From contig JAOTON010002193.1 in the NCBI GenBank assembly GCA_034440635.1, forward strand, positions 186,001 through 250,000: 64,000 nucleotides of DNA. Reading direction: 5' to 3'. Numbering within the stretch: position 1 is the first letter of the stretch; every line of letters starts with the position of its first letter. Of this stretch, positions 21,313-32,564 are shown piece by piece. The position numbers and the translations under genes are program-made. Below the pieces are notes generated by a model, which did no database searches, was not told where the DNA came from, and saw only the letters and a program-made list of their open reading frames with translations. The stretch is from Lepas anatifera. Its lineage: Eukaryota; Arthropoda; Thecostraca; Lepadidae.

Positions 21313-24262
21313 CAAGCCCATACACAGTATCAGTCCCATTCACAGTATCAGTACCATTTACAGAATCAGTCCCATACACAGTATCAGTCCCATTCACAGT
21401 ATCAGTACCATTTACAGTATCAGTCCCATACACAGTATCAGTCCCATTCACAGAATCAGTCCCATACACAGTATCAGTCCCATTCACAGTATCAGTACCA
21501 TTTACAGAATCAGTCCCATACACAGTATCAGTCCCATTCACAGTATCAGTACCATTTACAGTATCAGTCCCATACACAGTATCAGTCCCATTCACAGAAT
21601 CAGTCCCATACACAGTATCAGTCCCATTCACAGTATCAGTACCATTCACAGTATCAGTACCGTTTACAGAATCAGTCCCATTCACAGTATCAGTACCATT
21701 TACAGTATCAGTCCCATACACAGTATCAGTCCCATTCACAGTATCAGTCCCATTCACAGAATCAGTCCCATACACAGTATCAGTCCCATTCACAGTATCA
21801 GTACCATTTACAGAATCAGTCCCATACACAGTATCAGTCCCATTCACAGTATCAGTACCATTTACAGTATCAGTCCCATACACAGTATCAGTCCCATACA
21901 CAGTATCAGTCCCATTCACAGTATCAGTACCATTTACAGAATCAGTCCCATACACAGTATCAGTCCCATTCACAGTATCAGTACCATTTACAGTATCAGT
22001 CCCATACACAGTATCAGTCCCATTCACAGAATCAGTCCCATACACAGTATCAGTCCCATTCACAGTATCAGTACCATTCACAGTATCAGTACCATTTACA
22101 GTATCAGTCCCATTCACAGTATCAGGCCCATTCACAGAATCAGTCCCATACACAGTATCAGTCCCATTCACAGTATCAGTACCATTTACAGTATCAGTAC
22201 CATTTACAGAATCAGTCCCATACACAGTATCAGTCCCATTCACAGTATCAGTACCATTCACAGAATCAGTCCCATTCACAGTATCAGTCCCATTCACAGT
22301 ATCAGGCCCATTCACAGAATCAGTCCCATACACAGTATCAGTCCCATTCACAGTATCAGTACCATTTACAGAATCAGTCCCATACACAGTATCAGTCCCA
22401 TTCACAGTATCAGTACCATTTACAGTATCAGTCCCATACACAGTATCAGTCCCATTCACAGAATCAGTCCCATACACAGTATCAGTCCCATTCACAGTAT
22501 CAGTACCATTCACAGTATCAGTACCATTCACAGTATCAGTCCCATTCACAGTATCAGGCCCATACACAGTATCAGTCCCATTCACAGTATCAGTCCCATT
22601 CACAGAATCAGTCCCATTCACAGTATCAGTACCATTTACAGAATCAGTACCATTCACAGTATCAGTACCATTTACAGTATCAGTCCCATTCACAGTATCA
22701 GTCCCATTCACAGTATCAGGCCCATACACAGTATCAGTCCCATTCACAGTATCAGTCCCATTCACAGAATCAGTCCCATTCACAGTATCAGTACCATTTA
22801 CAGAATCAGTCCCATACACAGTATCAGCCCCATTCACAGTATCAGTACCATTCACAGAATCAGTCCCATTCACAGAATCAGTCCCATTCACAGTATCAGG
22901 CCCATACACAGTATCAGTCCCATTCACAGTATCAGTCCCATTCACAGAATCAGTCCCATTCACAGTATCAGTACCATTCACAGAATCAGTCCCATTCACA
23001 GTATCAGTACCATTCACAGTATCAGTACCATTTACAGTATCAGTCCCATTCACAGTATCAGTACCATTCACAGTATCAGTCCCATTCACAGTATCAGGCC
23101 CATACACAGTATCAGTCCCATTCACAGTATCAGTCCCATTCACAGAATCAGTCCCATTCACAGTATCAGTACCATTTACAGAATCAGTCCCATACACAGT
23201 ATCAGTCCCATTCACAGTATCAGTACCATTCACAGAATCAGTCCCATACACAGTATCAGTCCCATTCACAGTATCAGTACCATTTACAGTATCAGTCCCA
23301 TACACAGTATCAGTCCCATTCACAGAATCAGTCCCATACACAGTATCAGTCCCATTCACAGTATCAGTACCATTCACAGTATCAGTACCATTTACAGTAT
23401 CAGTCCCATTCACAGTATCAGTACCATTCACAGTATCAGTCCCATTCACAGTATCAGGCCCATACACAGTATCAGTCCCATTCACAGTATCAGTCCCATT
23501 CACAGAATCAGTCCCATTCACAGTATCAGTACCATTTACAGAATCAGTCCCATACACAGTATCAGTCCCATTCACAGTATCAGTACCATTCACAGAATCA
23601 GTCCCATCCACAGTATCAGGCCCATACACAGTATCAGTCCCATTCACAGTATCAGTCCCATTCACAGAATCAGTCCCATTCACAGTATCAGTACCATTCA
23701 CAGAATCAGTCCCATTCACAGTATCAGTACCATTTACAGTATCAGTCCCATTCACAGTATCAGTACCATTCACAGTATCAGTCCCATTCACAGTATCAGG
23801 CCCATACACAGTATCAGTCCCATTCACAGAATCAGTCCCATACACAGTATCAGTCCCATTCACAGTATCAGTACCATTTACAGTATCAGTCCCATACACA
23901 GTATCAGTCCCATTCACAGAATCAGTCCCATACACAGTATCAGTCCCATTCACAGTATCAGTACCATTCACAGTATCAGTACCATTTACAGTATCAGTCC
24001 CATTCACAGTATCAGTACCATTCACAGTATCAGTCCCATTCACAGTATCAGGCCCATACACAGTATCAGTCCCATTCACAGTATCAGTCCCATTCACAGT
24101 ATCAGTACCATTCACAGTATCAGTACCATTTACAGTATCAGGCCCATTCACAGTATCAGTACCATTCACAGTATCAGTACCATTTACAATATCAGTCCCA
24201 TTCACAGTATCAGTACCATTTACAATATCAGTCTCATTCACAGTATCAGTCCCATTTACAGT
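21313..24262. repeat. 18-bp minisatellite, about 164 copies
   Basis: Unit CAGTATCAGTCCCATTCA with variants (ACCATTTACA, CATACACA, CAGAATCAG). The period is a multiple of three and lacks stops on the minus strand, so it opens a 997-codon frame of VNGTDT repeats. I treat this as an artefact. It lies in the intron about 190 bp upstream (minus strand) of the 82-bp exon. Confidence 0.98.
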
Positions 24263-24629
24263 ACTTAGTCTCCATCCCATTCACATTCCCAGTCGCCATT
24301 GCTGAAGCCAGGATAAAATTTCAGGCTCCAAACCATTTGTTAAATACTGTTTAGTTGGATATTGATAGTAAGTTAAGGACTTGTAGAGAACACTTCAGGA
24401 GACATCTTTCGTCATAACTTTTCACAAGGAGGTTATGAAGAGTGCTCCAAAGAAAATATATCTAGGCTTTGGTAATGGAACTACGGTGCTGTCTATTTTT
24501 TATGAGCAACCAGACGGCTGCTTCAGAATAGCATTGGGCGGACACAAATCCGACAATCTAGCCACGACTATCGGGAGTCCATTGATTCTTCAAGTTACAC
24601 CAGAAGTATAGTAGATATCTAAGAAATGG
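24263..24629. other. Intron sequence, nothing recognised
   Basis: Unique sequence between two minisatellites; no coding signal. Confidence 0.45.
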
Positions 24630-24784
24630 ATGGCTGGCGGCGGTCTAGGCGCGGCCTACCGTGCCTGGCGGCGGTCCGGGCGCAGCCTACCGTGCCTGGC
24701 GGCGGTCTAGGCGCGGCCTACCGTGCCTGGCGGCGGTCCGGGCGCTGCCTACCGTGCCTGGCGGCGGTCCGGGCGCGCCCCGCC
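24630..24784. repeat. 31-bp minisatellite, 5 copies
   Basis: Unit GTGCCTGGCGGCGGTCCGGG plus CGCGGCCTACC. Because the period is 3n+1, all three minus frames enter it and end with the same DRRQAR followed by TAG. Confidence 0.93.
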
Positions 24785-25030
24785 GCCGACAGCCGTCTCT
24801 GAGAACAAACAGAGCGGTGAAACGCAGCGCTGGGCCGGATAAGTGGCACCGGCTGCAGCCGAGCCGACCCAGCTGCCGGCGGGACCACCCGCGCCGCCGC
24901 CCCCGCCAAAAACGCCGCCGCCCGGCCACAGGTGGGCCGCGCTCATTAGCGGCCCAGCGGAGCAGCGCGGCTCCGAGTCGAGCGCTGACAGCGCCACCAG
25001 CGCAAAGGCTACGGAACTTCACTGAAACGG
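24785..25030. other. GC-rich island
   Basis: CpG-dense unique sequence with several overlapping open frames on both strands. No domain is recognised. On the minus strand it runs into the 31-bp array. It could contain an unidentified exon. Confidence 0.35.
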
Positions 25031-25139
25031 ATTACCTGTCGGCGAAGTTTAAGCCAATCGCATAGCGAATATGTATTACCTTCAACCTCACCTCTGTAGC
25101 AACCAGGAGCTTAACTGGCGCTTAACCAGAAGCTTAACT

Positions 25140-26150
25140 GTACTGACCGGGAGCCTCTACAGTGTCAGCAGCCTCTGTAGTGTCTGGCAGCCTCTATAGT
25201 GACCAGGAGTCTCCGTGGTGACCAGTAATCTCTGTAATGACCAGTAGTCTCTGTAGTGACCAGTAGCCTCTCTAGTGTCCAGCAGCCTCTGTAGTGACCA
25301 GGAGTCTCTGTAGTGACCGGCAGCCTCTCTAGTGACAGGTAGTCTCTGTAATGACCGGCAGCCTTGTAGTGACCAGTCGTCTGTGTAGTGTCCGACAATC
25401 TTTGTAGTTACCAGTAGTCTCTGTAGAGATCAGAAGTCTCTGTAGTCTCTGGCAGCCTCTGTAGTGACCAGTAGTCTCTGTAGTTACCGGCAGCCTCTGT
25501 AGTGACCAATAGTCTCTGTAGTGACCAGTAGTCTCTATAGTTACCGGCAGCCTCTGTAGTGACCAATAGTCTCTGTAGTGACCAGTAGTCTCTGTAGTGA
25601 GCAGTAGTCTCTGTAGTTACCGGCAGCCTCTGTAGTGACCAGTAGTCTCTGTAGTGACCAGTAGTCTCTGTAGTGACCAGTAGTCTCTGTAGTGACCAGT
25701 AGTCTCTGTTGTGAGCAGTATTCTCTGTAGTGACCAGCAGCCTCTGTAGTGACCAATAGTCTCTGTAGTGACCAGTAGTCTCTGTAGTGACCAGTAGTCT
25801 CTGCAGTTACCGGCAGCCTCTGTAGTGACCAATCATCTCTGTTGTGAGCAGTATTCTCTGTAGTGACCGGCAGTCTCTGTAGTGACCGGCAGTCTCTGTA
25901 GTGACCGGCAGTCTCTGTAGTGACCGGCAGTCTCTGTAGTGACCGGCAGTCTCTGTAGTTACCGGCAGCCTCTGTAGTGACCAGTAGTCTCTGTTGTGAG
26001 CAGTATTCTCTGTAGTGACCAGCAGCCTCTGTAGTGACCAGTAGTCTCTGTAGTGACCGGCAGTCTCTGAAGTGACCGGCAGTCTCTGTAGTGACCGGCA
26101 GTCTCTGTAGTGACCGGCAGCCTCTGCAGTGACCGGCAGCCTCTCTGGTG
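25140..26150. repeat. 19-bp minisatellite, about 53 copies
   Basis: Unit AGTGACCAGTAGTCTCTGT with variants GACCGGCAGTCTCTGT and GACCAGCAGCCTCTGT. A 19-bp period is not codon-compatible, yet each frame is open for stretches, giving several meaningless ORFs. Confidence 0.96.
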
Positions 26151-26460
26151 GCCGGCCTCTGACGTCAGCGGCCCCGGCAGCCTTCCTGCCGGGCCGGGCC
26201 GCCTGCTGCCGCGCCGGCTGTGACCTGTCTTGTGTAACGAGCCGGCTGTTTAGACTGCCGGAGGCGGTGACGAGCAGCCGCCGCTCGCCTTACCTCCGCC
26301 GGCGCCGCCCGCTTTTTCAGCGGCGGCCGGCCGCCAGCCAGCGTCCGCGCCGCTCTCAGTGTTGGAATGCCAGCCGAAGTGAGGACCGAGGCTCTCGGGC
26401 AATAATGCTACATTACAGCAGCCGGTGCCAGCAATGGATCCCAGTCTTTGTTGAGATCTA
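26151..26460. other. GC-rich island beside the 19-bp array
   Basis: CpG-dense unique sequence; no protein recognised. It directly adjoins the 19-bp minisatellite and may be the unique source next to which the array grew. Confidence 0.4.
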
Positions 26461-26567
26461 ACGTCAGACCAGCAGTTTAAGGCACCCTGGTGCAACTGCC
26501 TGTGACAGATTAGCAGAAGAGTGTTACAGTGACAACTCTTGACAGATATGCTGAGAAATATTTCATC

Positions 26568-27232
26568 TTAACACCCGCTCCGGTGGGTCTCTGAGCCACC
26601 CTCGCCCTGCTGGGGGGTGTTCAAACACCCCCTTCGAACTCGGCTCCCATGCCGGATAGCGAAAAGAACGTGAAAGCTGTTGGATAGCTCATAGAAATTC
26701 ATGAAGAAACTGTATAGGTCACTTTTTGGCTCAGGTCAATATTGAGGTCATGACAGGTCAAAGAAGGTGGCATGTTAGAGAAGAGTCTCTGACAGAGTTG
26801 AGTTAGAATCCTTTTTAGGCACCTTTCGCTTCCTCTCGTTAGGCCGAATCGAATGATCTGATTTTCCACATCCATTTCCAATGGAGAGGTCATGATCTGT
26901 ACGTGACCTTAGGTCATCGATATGGAAAATTTCGGAATACATATTTTAGTACTCGGTGGGTCCATTATGTGGTATAGGTTTCAATTCGATAGATTCACAC
27001 TTTGCTTACTTATTTTTATTTATGCTACCTTAAACATTTTTGTAGGTGAGGTCACTTGACCTGCACTGGTTGACCTGACCTGAGATGGCCCAAAGTTAAA
27101 TATTTTGGGGAAGTTGCGGGATTGATGAAGGATAACGTGTGCCAAGTGCGGCGGCGCTTCGCACCGCCGTTTTTTTGTACCGGAAAACCCGAGGTGCGTG
27201 TTCATACACTCCCCACCGGGGCGAGGGCTAGC
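26568..27232 (-). mobile_element. Family D TTAA element, copy D4, internally deleted
   Basis: Left end TTAACACCCGCTCC then GGGGGGTGTTCAAACACCCCC; right end GCGTGTTCATACACTCCCC and GGGGCGAGGGCTAG with TTAA lost. About 665 bp against about 1008 bp for D1 and D2, so roughly a third is missing from the middle. Confidence 0.78.
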
Positions 27233-28326
27233 ACTCACAGTTCGTACCCAAGGTATCACCAATTTCAAGCGCGATCGACAGGGGGCAGCCCTTGGGTCCT
27301 AATGGTCGCGACCTCCCCTCGCCCTCCCCCGCCCTCTGGTCGTGCCAACACACAGGCTGTATTCAAGCCTTTCAAATGGAAACATAATTTTATTGTGGAA
27401 CTGTTGCCCTCTAGCCAGCATAGGGCCATCATGCTTGGTGAGTGTACGCCCCAACAAACACTCACGGTTTTTTGCCCGTCTATGTAAAGGGATTTGGGGA
27501 TTAGAACCACTGGCAGCCAGATACGCTACTACGCAAATCTGGGAAAATTGGTGGGTACGTGGGGGACAAATCAGTTGGAATATTGTTTTCATTTATGGGC
27601 TTCCAAAGTCCGACCTATATTTCGAGATCGCCACAAACGCGAGGTCGCACCAGTTCATTTGCATTGTAAACCAAGTAGTGAGGTCAAAAATAAGGTTATC
27701 AGAATTATAGGTTAGGGGTATCTCACACGAAGGTCAAGGTCAATGATCACAGTTCAAGGTTATGCATACAGTTTCAAGGCCACTGGCCCCAATGCTTCCG
27801 GTCTGGTAAAGTCGCATAGTATGATATATACTATGCTGTGACGTGATAGCTAAGGTTATTCAGTGTTGAAGTCTAGGTCACAAGTGTTCAAAGGTCATGG
27901 ATCAAGGTCAAAACCAAATGTTTTGCCCAAATGCTGCTTTAGCTCCAATTTAGTATACATTATAGGGATTATATAATATCGCGACATCGTAGCTTGATAA
28001 CCTTAAGTGATATTGACCTTGAAATTTCGGGGAACGCTTTATGAGACCTCCCATCCATGATTTGAGTCGGCTTTTATTGCCTTTGTGTGTGTGTGTTTTT
28101 TTTTGCATATTCACCAATCACCATTTCGGTCCCCAGCACGGCTCCGATTTGACATTTGCGACCTTGAAGACACTGGCGTAGCATAACGAAAGTTGACTAT
28201 AATCTAGATCACCATAGTCATCCTAAAGCCTTTTCTAACCCTCTTGGTTTCCAAGATCTTAGGTGGCACTTCGGGTCCCCTCCACTGCACGCTGAACCAA
28301 GACCCTCTGTGCTGTTAAAGCGTAGT
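27233..28326. other. Intron sequence with AGGTCA-bearing remnant
   Basis: No exon recognised. From about 27670 to 28290 the DNA contains scattered AAGGTCAAGGTCA words and ends with CCAAGATCTTAGGTGG, close to the double-motif end of family A. It is probably a decayed member of the TTAA element group. Confidence 0.4.
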
Positions 28327-28626
28327 ACATGGAGTGGGCCTTACCTTCTGAGCGCCACCTGAGCGGCCATCACCCTCTGGCGCTCCATATGGAGTGGGCC
28401 TTACCTTCTGAGCGCCACCTGAGTGGCCATCACCCTCTGACGCTCCATATGGAGTGGGCCTTACCTTCTGAGCACCACCTGAGCGGCCATCACCCTCTGG
28501 CGCTCCATATGGAGTGGGCCTTACCTCCTGAGCACCACCCGAGCGGCCATCACCCTCTGGCGCTCCATATGGAGTGGGCCTTACCTCCTGAGCGCCACCT
28601 GAGCGGCCATCACCCTCTGACGCTCC
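28327..28626 (-). repeat. 60-bp tandem repeat of DM exon end and donor, 5 copies
   Basis: Each 60-bp unit contains, on the minus strand, the codons for [15 protein letters not shown] followed by GTAAGGCCCACTCCAT. The copy at 28567-28626 is the real exon end and donor; four more follow it inside the intron. Downstream copies carry substitutions (for example CAG to CGG, GCG to GTG, GCC to ACC), but all keep the AGG TAAGG donor. A frame-matching TAA overlaps each donor, so using copies 2-5 would truncate the protein. Confidence 0.93.
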
Positions 28627-28814
28627 ATCACCAGCAGACAGGAGGCGCACTGGCAGTCCCGCCACCGGCACAGCCGCTTGTGGCCCTTCAGACACGACAC
28701 CACGCCGTGGTTGCGGCAGCGCGCACACTTGGGGGTGCGCAGAGAGCGGGCCTTGTGGCCGGCCGTCGCCCCTGTTCTTCCAGACAGCGGCTGCACTTCC
28801 TCCCTGGAGTCCCT
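28585..28814 (-). CDS. Dmrt2: DM-domain (doublesex/mab-3) exon, Dmrt2/dmrt11E type
   Basis: Encodes a complete DM zinc module. [20 protein letters not shown] is followed by [32 protein letters not shown]. All zinc ligands are visible: CxxC, the His of NHG, Cys of VSC, His of GHK, then Cys residues of LC, DC, QC and ASC. DM proteins bind DNA in the minor groove and act as nuclear transcription factors; DMRT2-type members have roles in somite and muscle or ectodermal development in animals studied. The [10 protein letters not shown] and CRWRDCQCA stretch is the hallmark of DMRT2/dmrt11E rather than DMRT1, 3, 4 or 5. The exon starts after CCGCAG (AG at 28816-28815) in phase 0 and ends AG|GTAAGG in phase 2 (GT at 28584-28583). 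It is CpG-rich. A basic linker GHKAR precedes the domain. Confidence 0.93.
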
Positions 28815-28816
28815 CT

Positions 28817-29688
28817 GCGGTCAGAAAACAACAGCCTCACAGGAATGACAAACAGAATCCAGGCAGCTACTTCCTGACCGTCGCCAACGGTAGGTAAACC
28901 ACGAGAGCTATGAATTCTCAACCAGGGATGTGGATATTTGAAAATGAAAAAGGGGCCCAAAGCAAAAAGCCAATATCCACCATTCGGAAATGTAATATAA
29001 TATAAGGTGTGCTTTAGTCTTCTCACATGTCCATGGAATTGCAATGAACTACATATTTCTCAGATATTGCATGTTGCCTATTGGACATACAATGCCCGGG
29101 TACTGGGGGTGCCCAGGTAACCCCAAAGAGGTACCTCGGCCTGTGGCGTTGACTTGTACCGATCTGTTACCGGAGGAGTCATTGACAATGTACGTGAGTT
29201 AGCCAGACAATTCAATTAGGAAACAAATATAGTTGGCAATGATGAAGCGAAAACATCGATGTCACGCTCAAAGTCACCAAAATCAAACCAAGGCCCCCGA
29301 AAGCTGCCTCTCTCTTCTGCACATGCCCATAGGTGCAGAAATGTTCATAACGTGGGAAAGGGCAGTGAATTTCAAATTAGTTTTTTTCAGTCAAACTCAT
29401 GTGGTCAATTATCAAGATCTCTTATATTGAAGGAGGGGTTCCACCTGCACCTCCCCCATGTTTCTACTCCTATGCACATGCCCAAATCATTCCAGTTGAA
29501 ATGACCTCAACTGTGTGTGGAAAATATGAGAGAAGCACTGCATGCAAACTTTGAGAAGTATCGAACCGGAAGTTTCTGAGATTTCGTCCTTCATGCTTTG
29601 CTCTAGTGCACTCGCTTAGTGACTGGATGATGGCTGTACTATCAGATTTGATCTCGGCATTTTGTATACCCTATGTTTGTGTCTGCCC
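28817..29688. other. First-intron sequence, nothing recognised
   Basis: Part of the predicted 7.8-kb intron between exon 1 and the DM exon; no repeat or coding signal. Confidence 0.45.
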
Positions 29689-30535
29689 TTAACACGCGGA
29701 TTGACGGGGGTCTGAGCAATCTTCGCTTTGACGGGGGAGCCGGTACGCGCCCCCTAAAATCTCGAGAACCACGCTAGGTAGCAAAAAACTGTAAACGGCG
29801 TTGGGTAGCCCATCTACTTCTCCATCGAAAGTATTCGAACCATTTTTTGTCAGGTCACCTTTAAGGTCACTAGAGGTCAAAACATGCTGTCATAGGGATA
29901 ACATGTAAATGAACGTTCTCGATCATTACATCTGAACAAGTAAAAGTAGAGCAAAACAATTGGAACTTTATGAATCCTCACAGCAAGCCAAATTGAATGA
30001 TATATAATTTGACCTTGATAGGTCAAATCAAGGATTTGACCTGGCCTGAGGTCAGGTCAAGGTCAAAGTAGGTAAAATGTACATTATTAGAACCGCAAAG
30101 ACAAGGCAAATCTAATGCAGTTAAAATAAACGTTCTATCACCATTCGTTACTAATTTATTCAATTAAAACAATTTATCATATATATATTTCCAATGGAGA
30201 GGTCATTGCTCGTACCTGACCTTAGGTCATCGATATCAAAAATACCGGAACATGTTTTAGAGAACTCGGTGGGCCCATAATGTGATATGAGTTTCAATCG
30301 GATAAGTTCACCTTGTTCCGACTTACGCTATCTTAAACTTTTTTAGGTCAGGTCATTTGACCTGTACTGGTGACCTGACCTGAGAAGACCTAACCTTAAA
30401 ATTTTGACAAAAGTTGCAAAAATGATGAGAAAAAGGTATGCCAATTACGGCGACACTACGCGCCGCCATTTTTATGCTGTTTTCGAAAAGCCCGAGGGGT
30501 GCGGGTACCCACCCCTCCGTCAATGCGCGTATTAA
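29689..30535 (-). mobile_element. Family A TTAA element, copy A4
   Basis: 847 bp with TTAA at both ends, first in a chain of three elements. Double-motif end first (GACGGGGGTCTGAGC), simple end last (GCGGGTACCCACCCC, TCAATGCGCGTATTAA). Central TGACCT palindrome at about 30037-30060. Its right TTAA (30532-30535) is the left TTAA of C1. Confidence 0.9.
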
Positions 30536-31561
30536 CCCTCGCCCCTCGGGAGCCATCGATGGCCCCTTAAGGTTTTTTCGGGATAGCAAAAAAACAACGA
30601 GGCGCAGCACCGCAGTTGAGGGCTCTACCTCTCACCCCATCATTTTCTCACCATCCCTGAAATTTTTAACCCGGGTCACACAAGACCAGGTCACTAGGCG
30701 AGGTCAACCAAGGTCACCTCACTTCAAATTTTGAGCTCTATTAGAGCTACATTTCTTTGCCGATCAATTTGAAACTTCCTACACTTCATGAACCCTCCAG
30801 GGTCTACAAAATTTATATCCGGGATCTTTCGATTTCGTGACCTGAGGTCAGGTCACGAGGTGACCTCTCCCATTGAAAAAGCATGGGGAAAAGATGTCTT
30901 ATGATCTAAAAAGTCACAAAAACGATTGAAAATGCTCAGCTTGTTCAGAAAAGTGTTATTGAACACCCGTTTTTACGGATCCTAGGGGCCATATTTGCCC
31001 AATGACTTCTTCGAGATCATCCAAGATCACCAGGGGTCAAAAACAGTATTTTGATAATAACTTTTGACCTAATTAAGCTAGACCGCCGAATCAAACGTCA
31101 TCGTGTATGTCTCGTCATTGGCTTTCATTTGCTATACAGCAAGTTTACTTCCTGACCTTTCGTGACATCAGGTCATATTAGGTCACGAGGTGACCTCTGG
31201 AGGTCAAACCACTAGCGGAAAGTCATTACATTCCACATAGCGGAAAAAGGTCTGACATTTTCCTATCAAATATACTCTACCAAACCTCAATAACTCTAAT
31301 GGCATAAGAGTTATGCCCAGTTTGCCTAAGCATTGCATATTTGAGTGAAAATAGCCTATCTTGACCTAACTTGACCTCTGGAGGTCAAACCATTGACCTG
31401 AGCACTTAAATATGCGAGGTAATTTCTTACTGAATTCACGCGAGCTTTCTAATGCCGTTTGCAGATTTGCCCTAATCCCCATATTTGCGGAGTTAGAGGG
31501 AGCCATCGATGGCCCCCGGTGGGACGAAGTTGGCGCATGACCCCCGGTGGGGTGCGGGTAA
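30532..31561 (+). mobile_element. Family C TTAA element, copy C1
   Basis: TTAACCCTCGCCCCTCGGG, then palindrome GCCATCGATGGCCCC; right end GGAGCCATCGATGGCCCCCG and GGGGTGCGGGTAA. About 1.03 kb with TGACCT-rich non-coding interior. A full relative is C2 at 51815-52843. Confidence 0.88.
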
Positions 31562-32564
31562 ACCCTCGCCCCAGTGGAGGGTTTTTGAACACCCCTTCGG
31601 GTTTTTCCGGCGTCTCGAAAAAAACAGCGGCTCGGAGCGCCGCCGTACATGGCACACTTTATCCTTGATCAACTCGGCAACTTTCCCCAAAATTTTGAGG
31701 TTGGGTCATCTCAGGTCAGATCACTAGTGCAGGTCAAGTGACCTCATCTCCAAAAATGCTTAAGGTGGCATACCTTGAAATGTTGAAGGTTGAAAGGTTA
31801 AATCTATCGGATTGAAACGTATACCACCTAATGGGCCCACCGAGTGCTAAAAAATATTCCGGGATTTTTTCATATCGATGGCCTAAGATCAGGTATGGTC
31901 CATGCCCTCTCCATTGGAAATACGGAAGAACAACAGAAATTGGGCTGTATTTGTGTAGATACAGCCGTGAACTTATTCATATTCTCCAAATTGTATTATC
32001 CTGGGCCCCTTTCTAGGCTCATGTTGCAATTTTTACATGTGACCTCTGAGAGGTCATCTGGGGCTACTTAAGCAGATAGGTCAAAGTTTTAGGTCAATAG
32101 CTTCGCATGGAATGATGATACAGCTTTTATTTTGATATCATTGCGTTTGGATTGCGAGTCGACTGATACACATATTGACTATGCTAGGGTAAAAAGTGGC
32201 TTTGACCTGACCTGAGGTCAAGTCATTTTTGTGTTTTGACCTAGCTTGGTCATATTATGAATCATTCGATTCTCCGTGACGAGAGGAAGCGAATGGTCCC
32301 TAAAAAATGATTCTAAATCAACTCTGTCAGATGTTAGACCCCAGAAAATCTGCTCAAAATGCCACCTTCTTTGACCTGTCATGACCTCAATATTGACCTG
32401 AGCCAAGAAGTGACAGATATAGCTTCTTCATGAATTTTTATGAGCTATCTAACAGCTTTCGCGTTTCTTTTGCTATCCCGCATAGGGGCCGAGTTCGAGG
32501 GGTGTTCAAACACCCCCTTAACCAAGGTGAAGGTAGTTCGGAGGCCCATCGGGGCGCGGGTTAA
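31558..32564 (+). mobile_element. Family D TTAA element, copy D1
   Basis: Starts at the right end of C1: TAAACCCTCGCCCC, GGGTTTTTGAACACCCC. Right end GAGGGGTGTTCAAACACCCC, then GGGGCGCGGGTTAA. 1007 bp. It shares with A and E the CGGGTTTTTCCGG segment and a CAGCGGCTCGGAGCGCCGCC hairpin. Central GACCTGACCTGAGGTCAAGTC near 32205. Confidence 0.9.

Noticed and set aside
21287..24280. 997-codon minus-strand ORF of VNGTDT repeats
   Set aside because: It is the 18-bp minisatellite read in a stop-free frame; no unique domain and no codon evidence for selection.
26129..26461. Minus-strand RQQA-like residues as the missing Dmrt2 exon
   Set aside because: No acceptor gives the required phase and the following residues do not resemble DMRT2.
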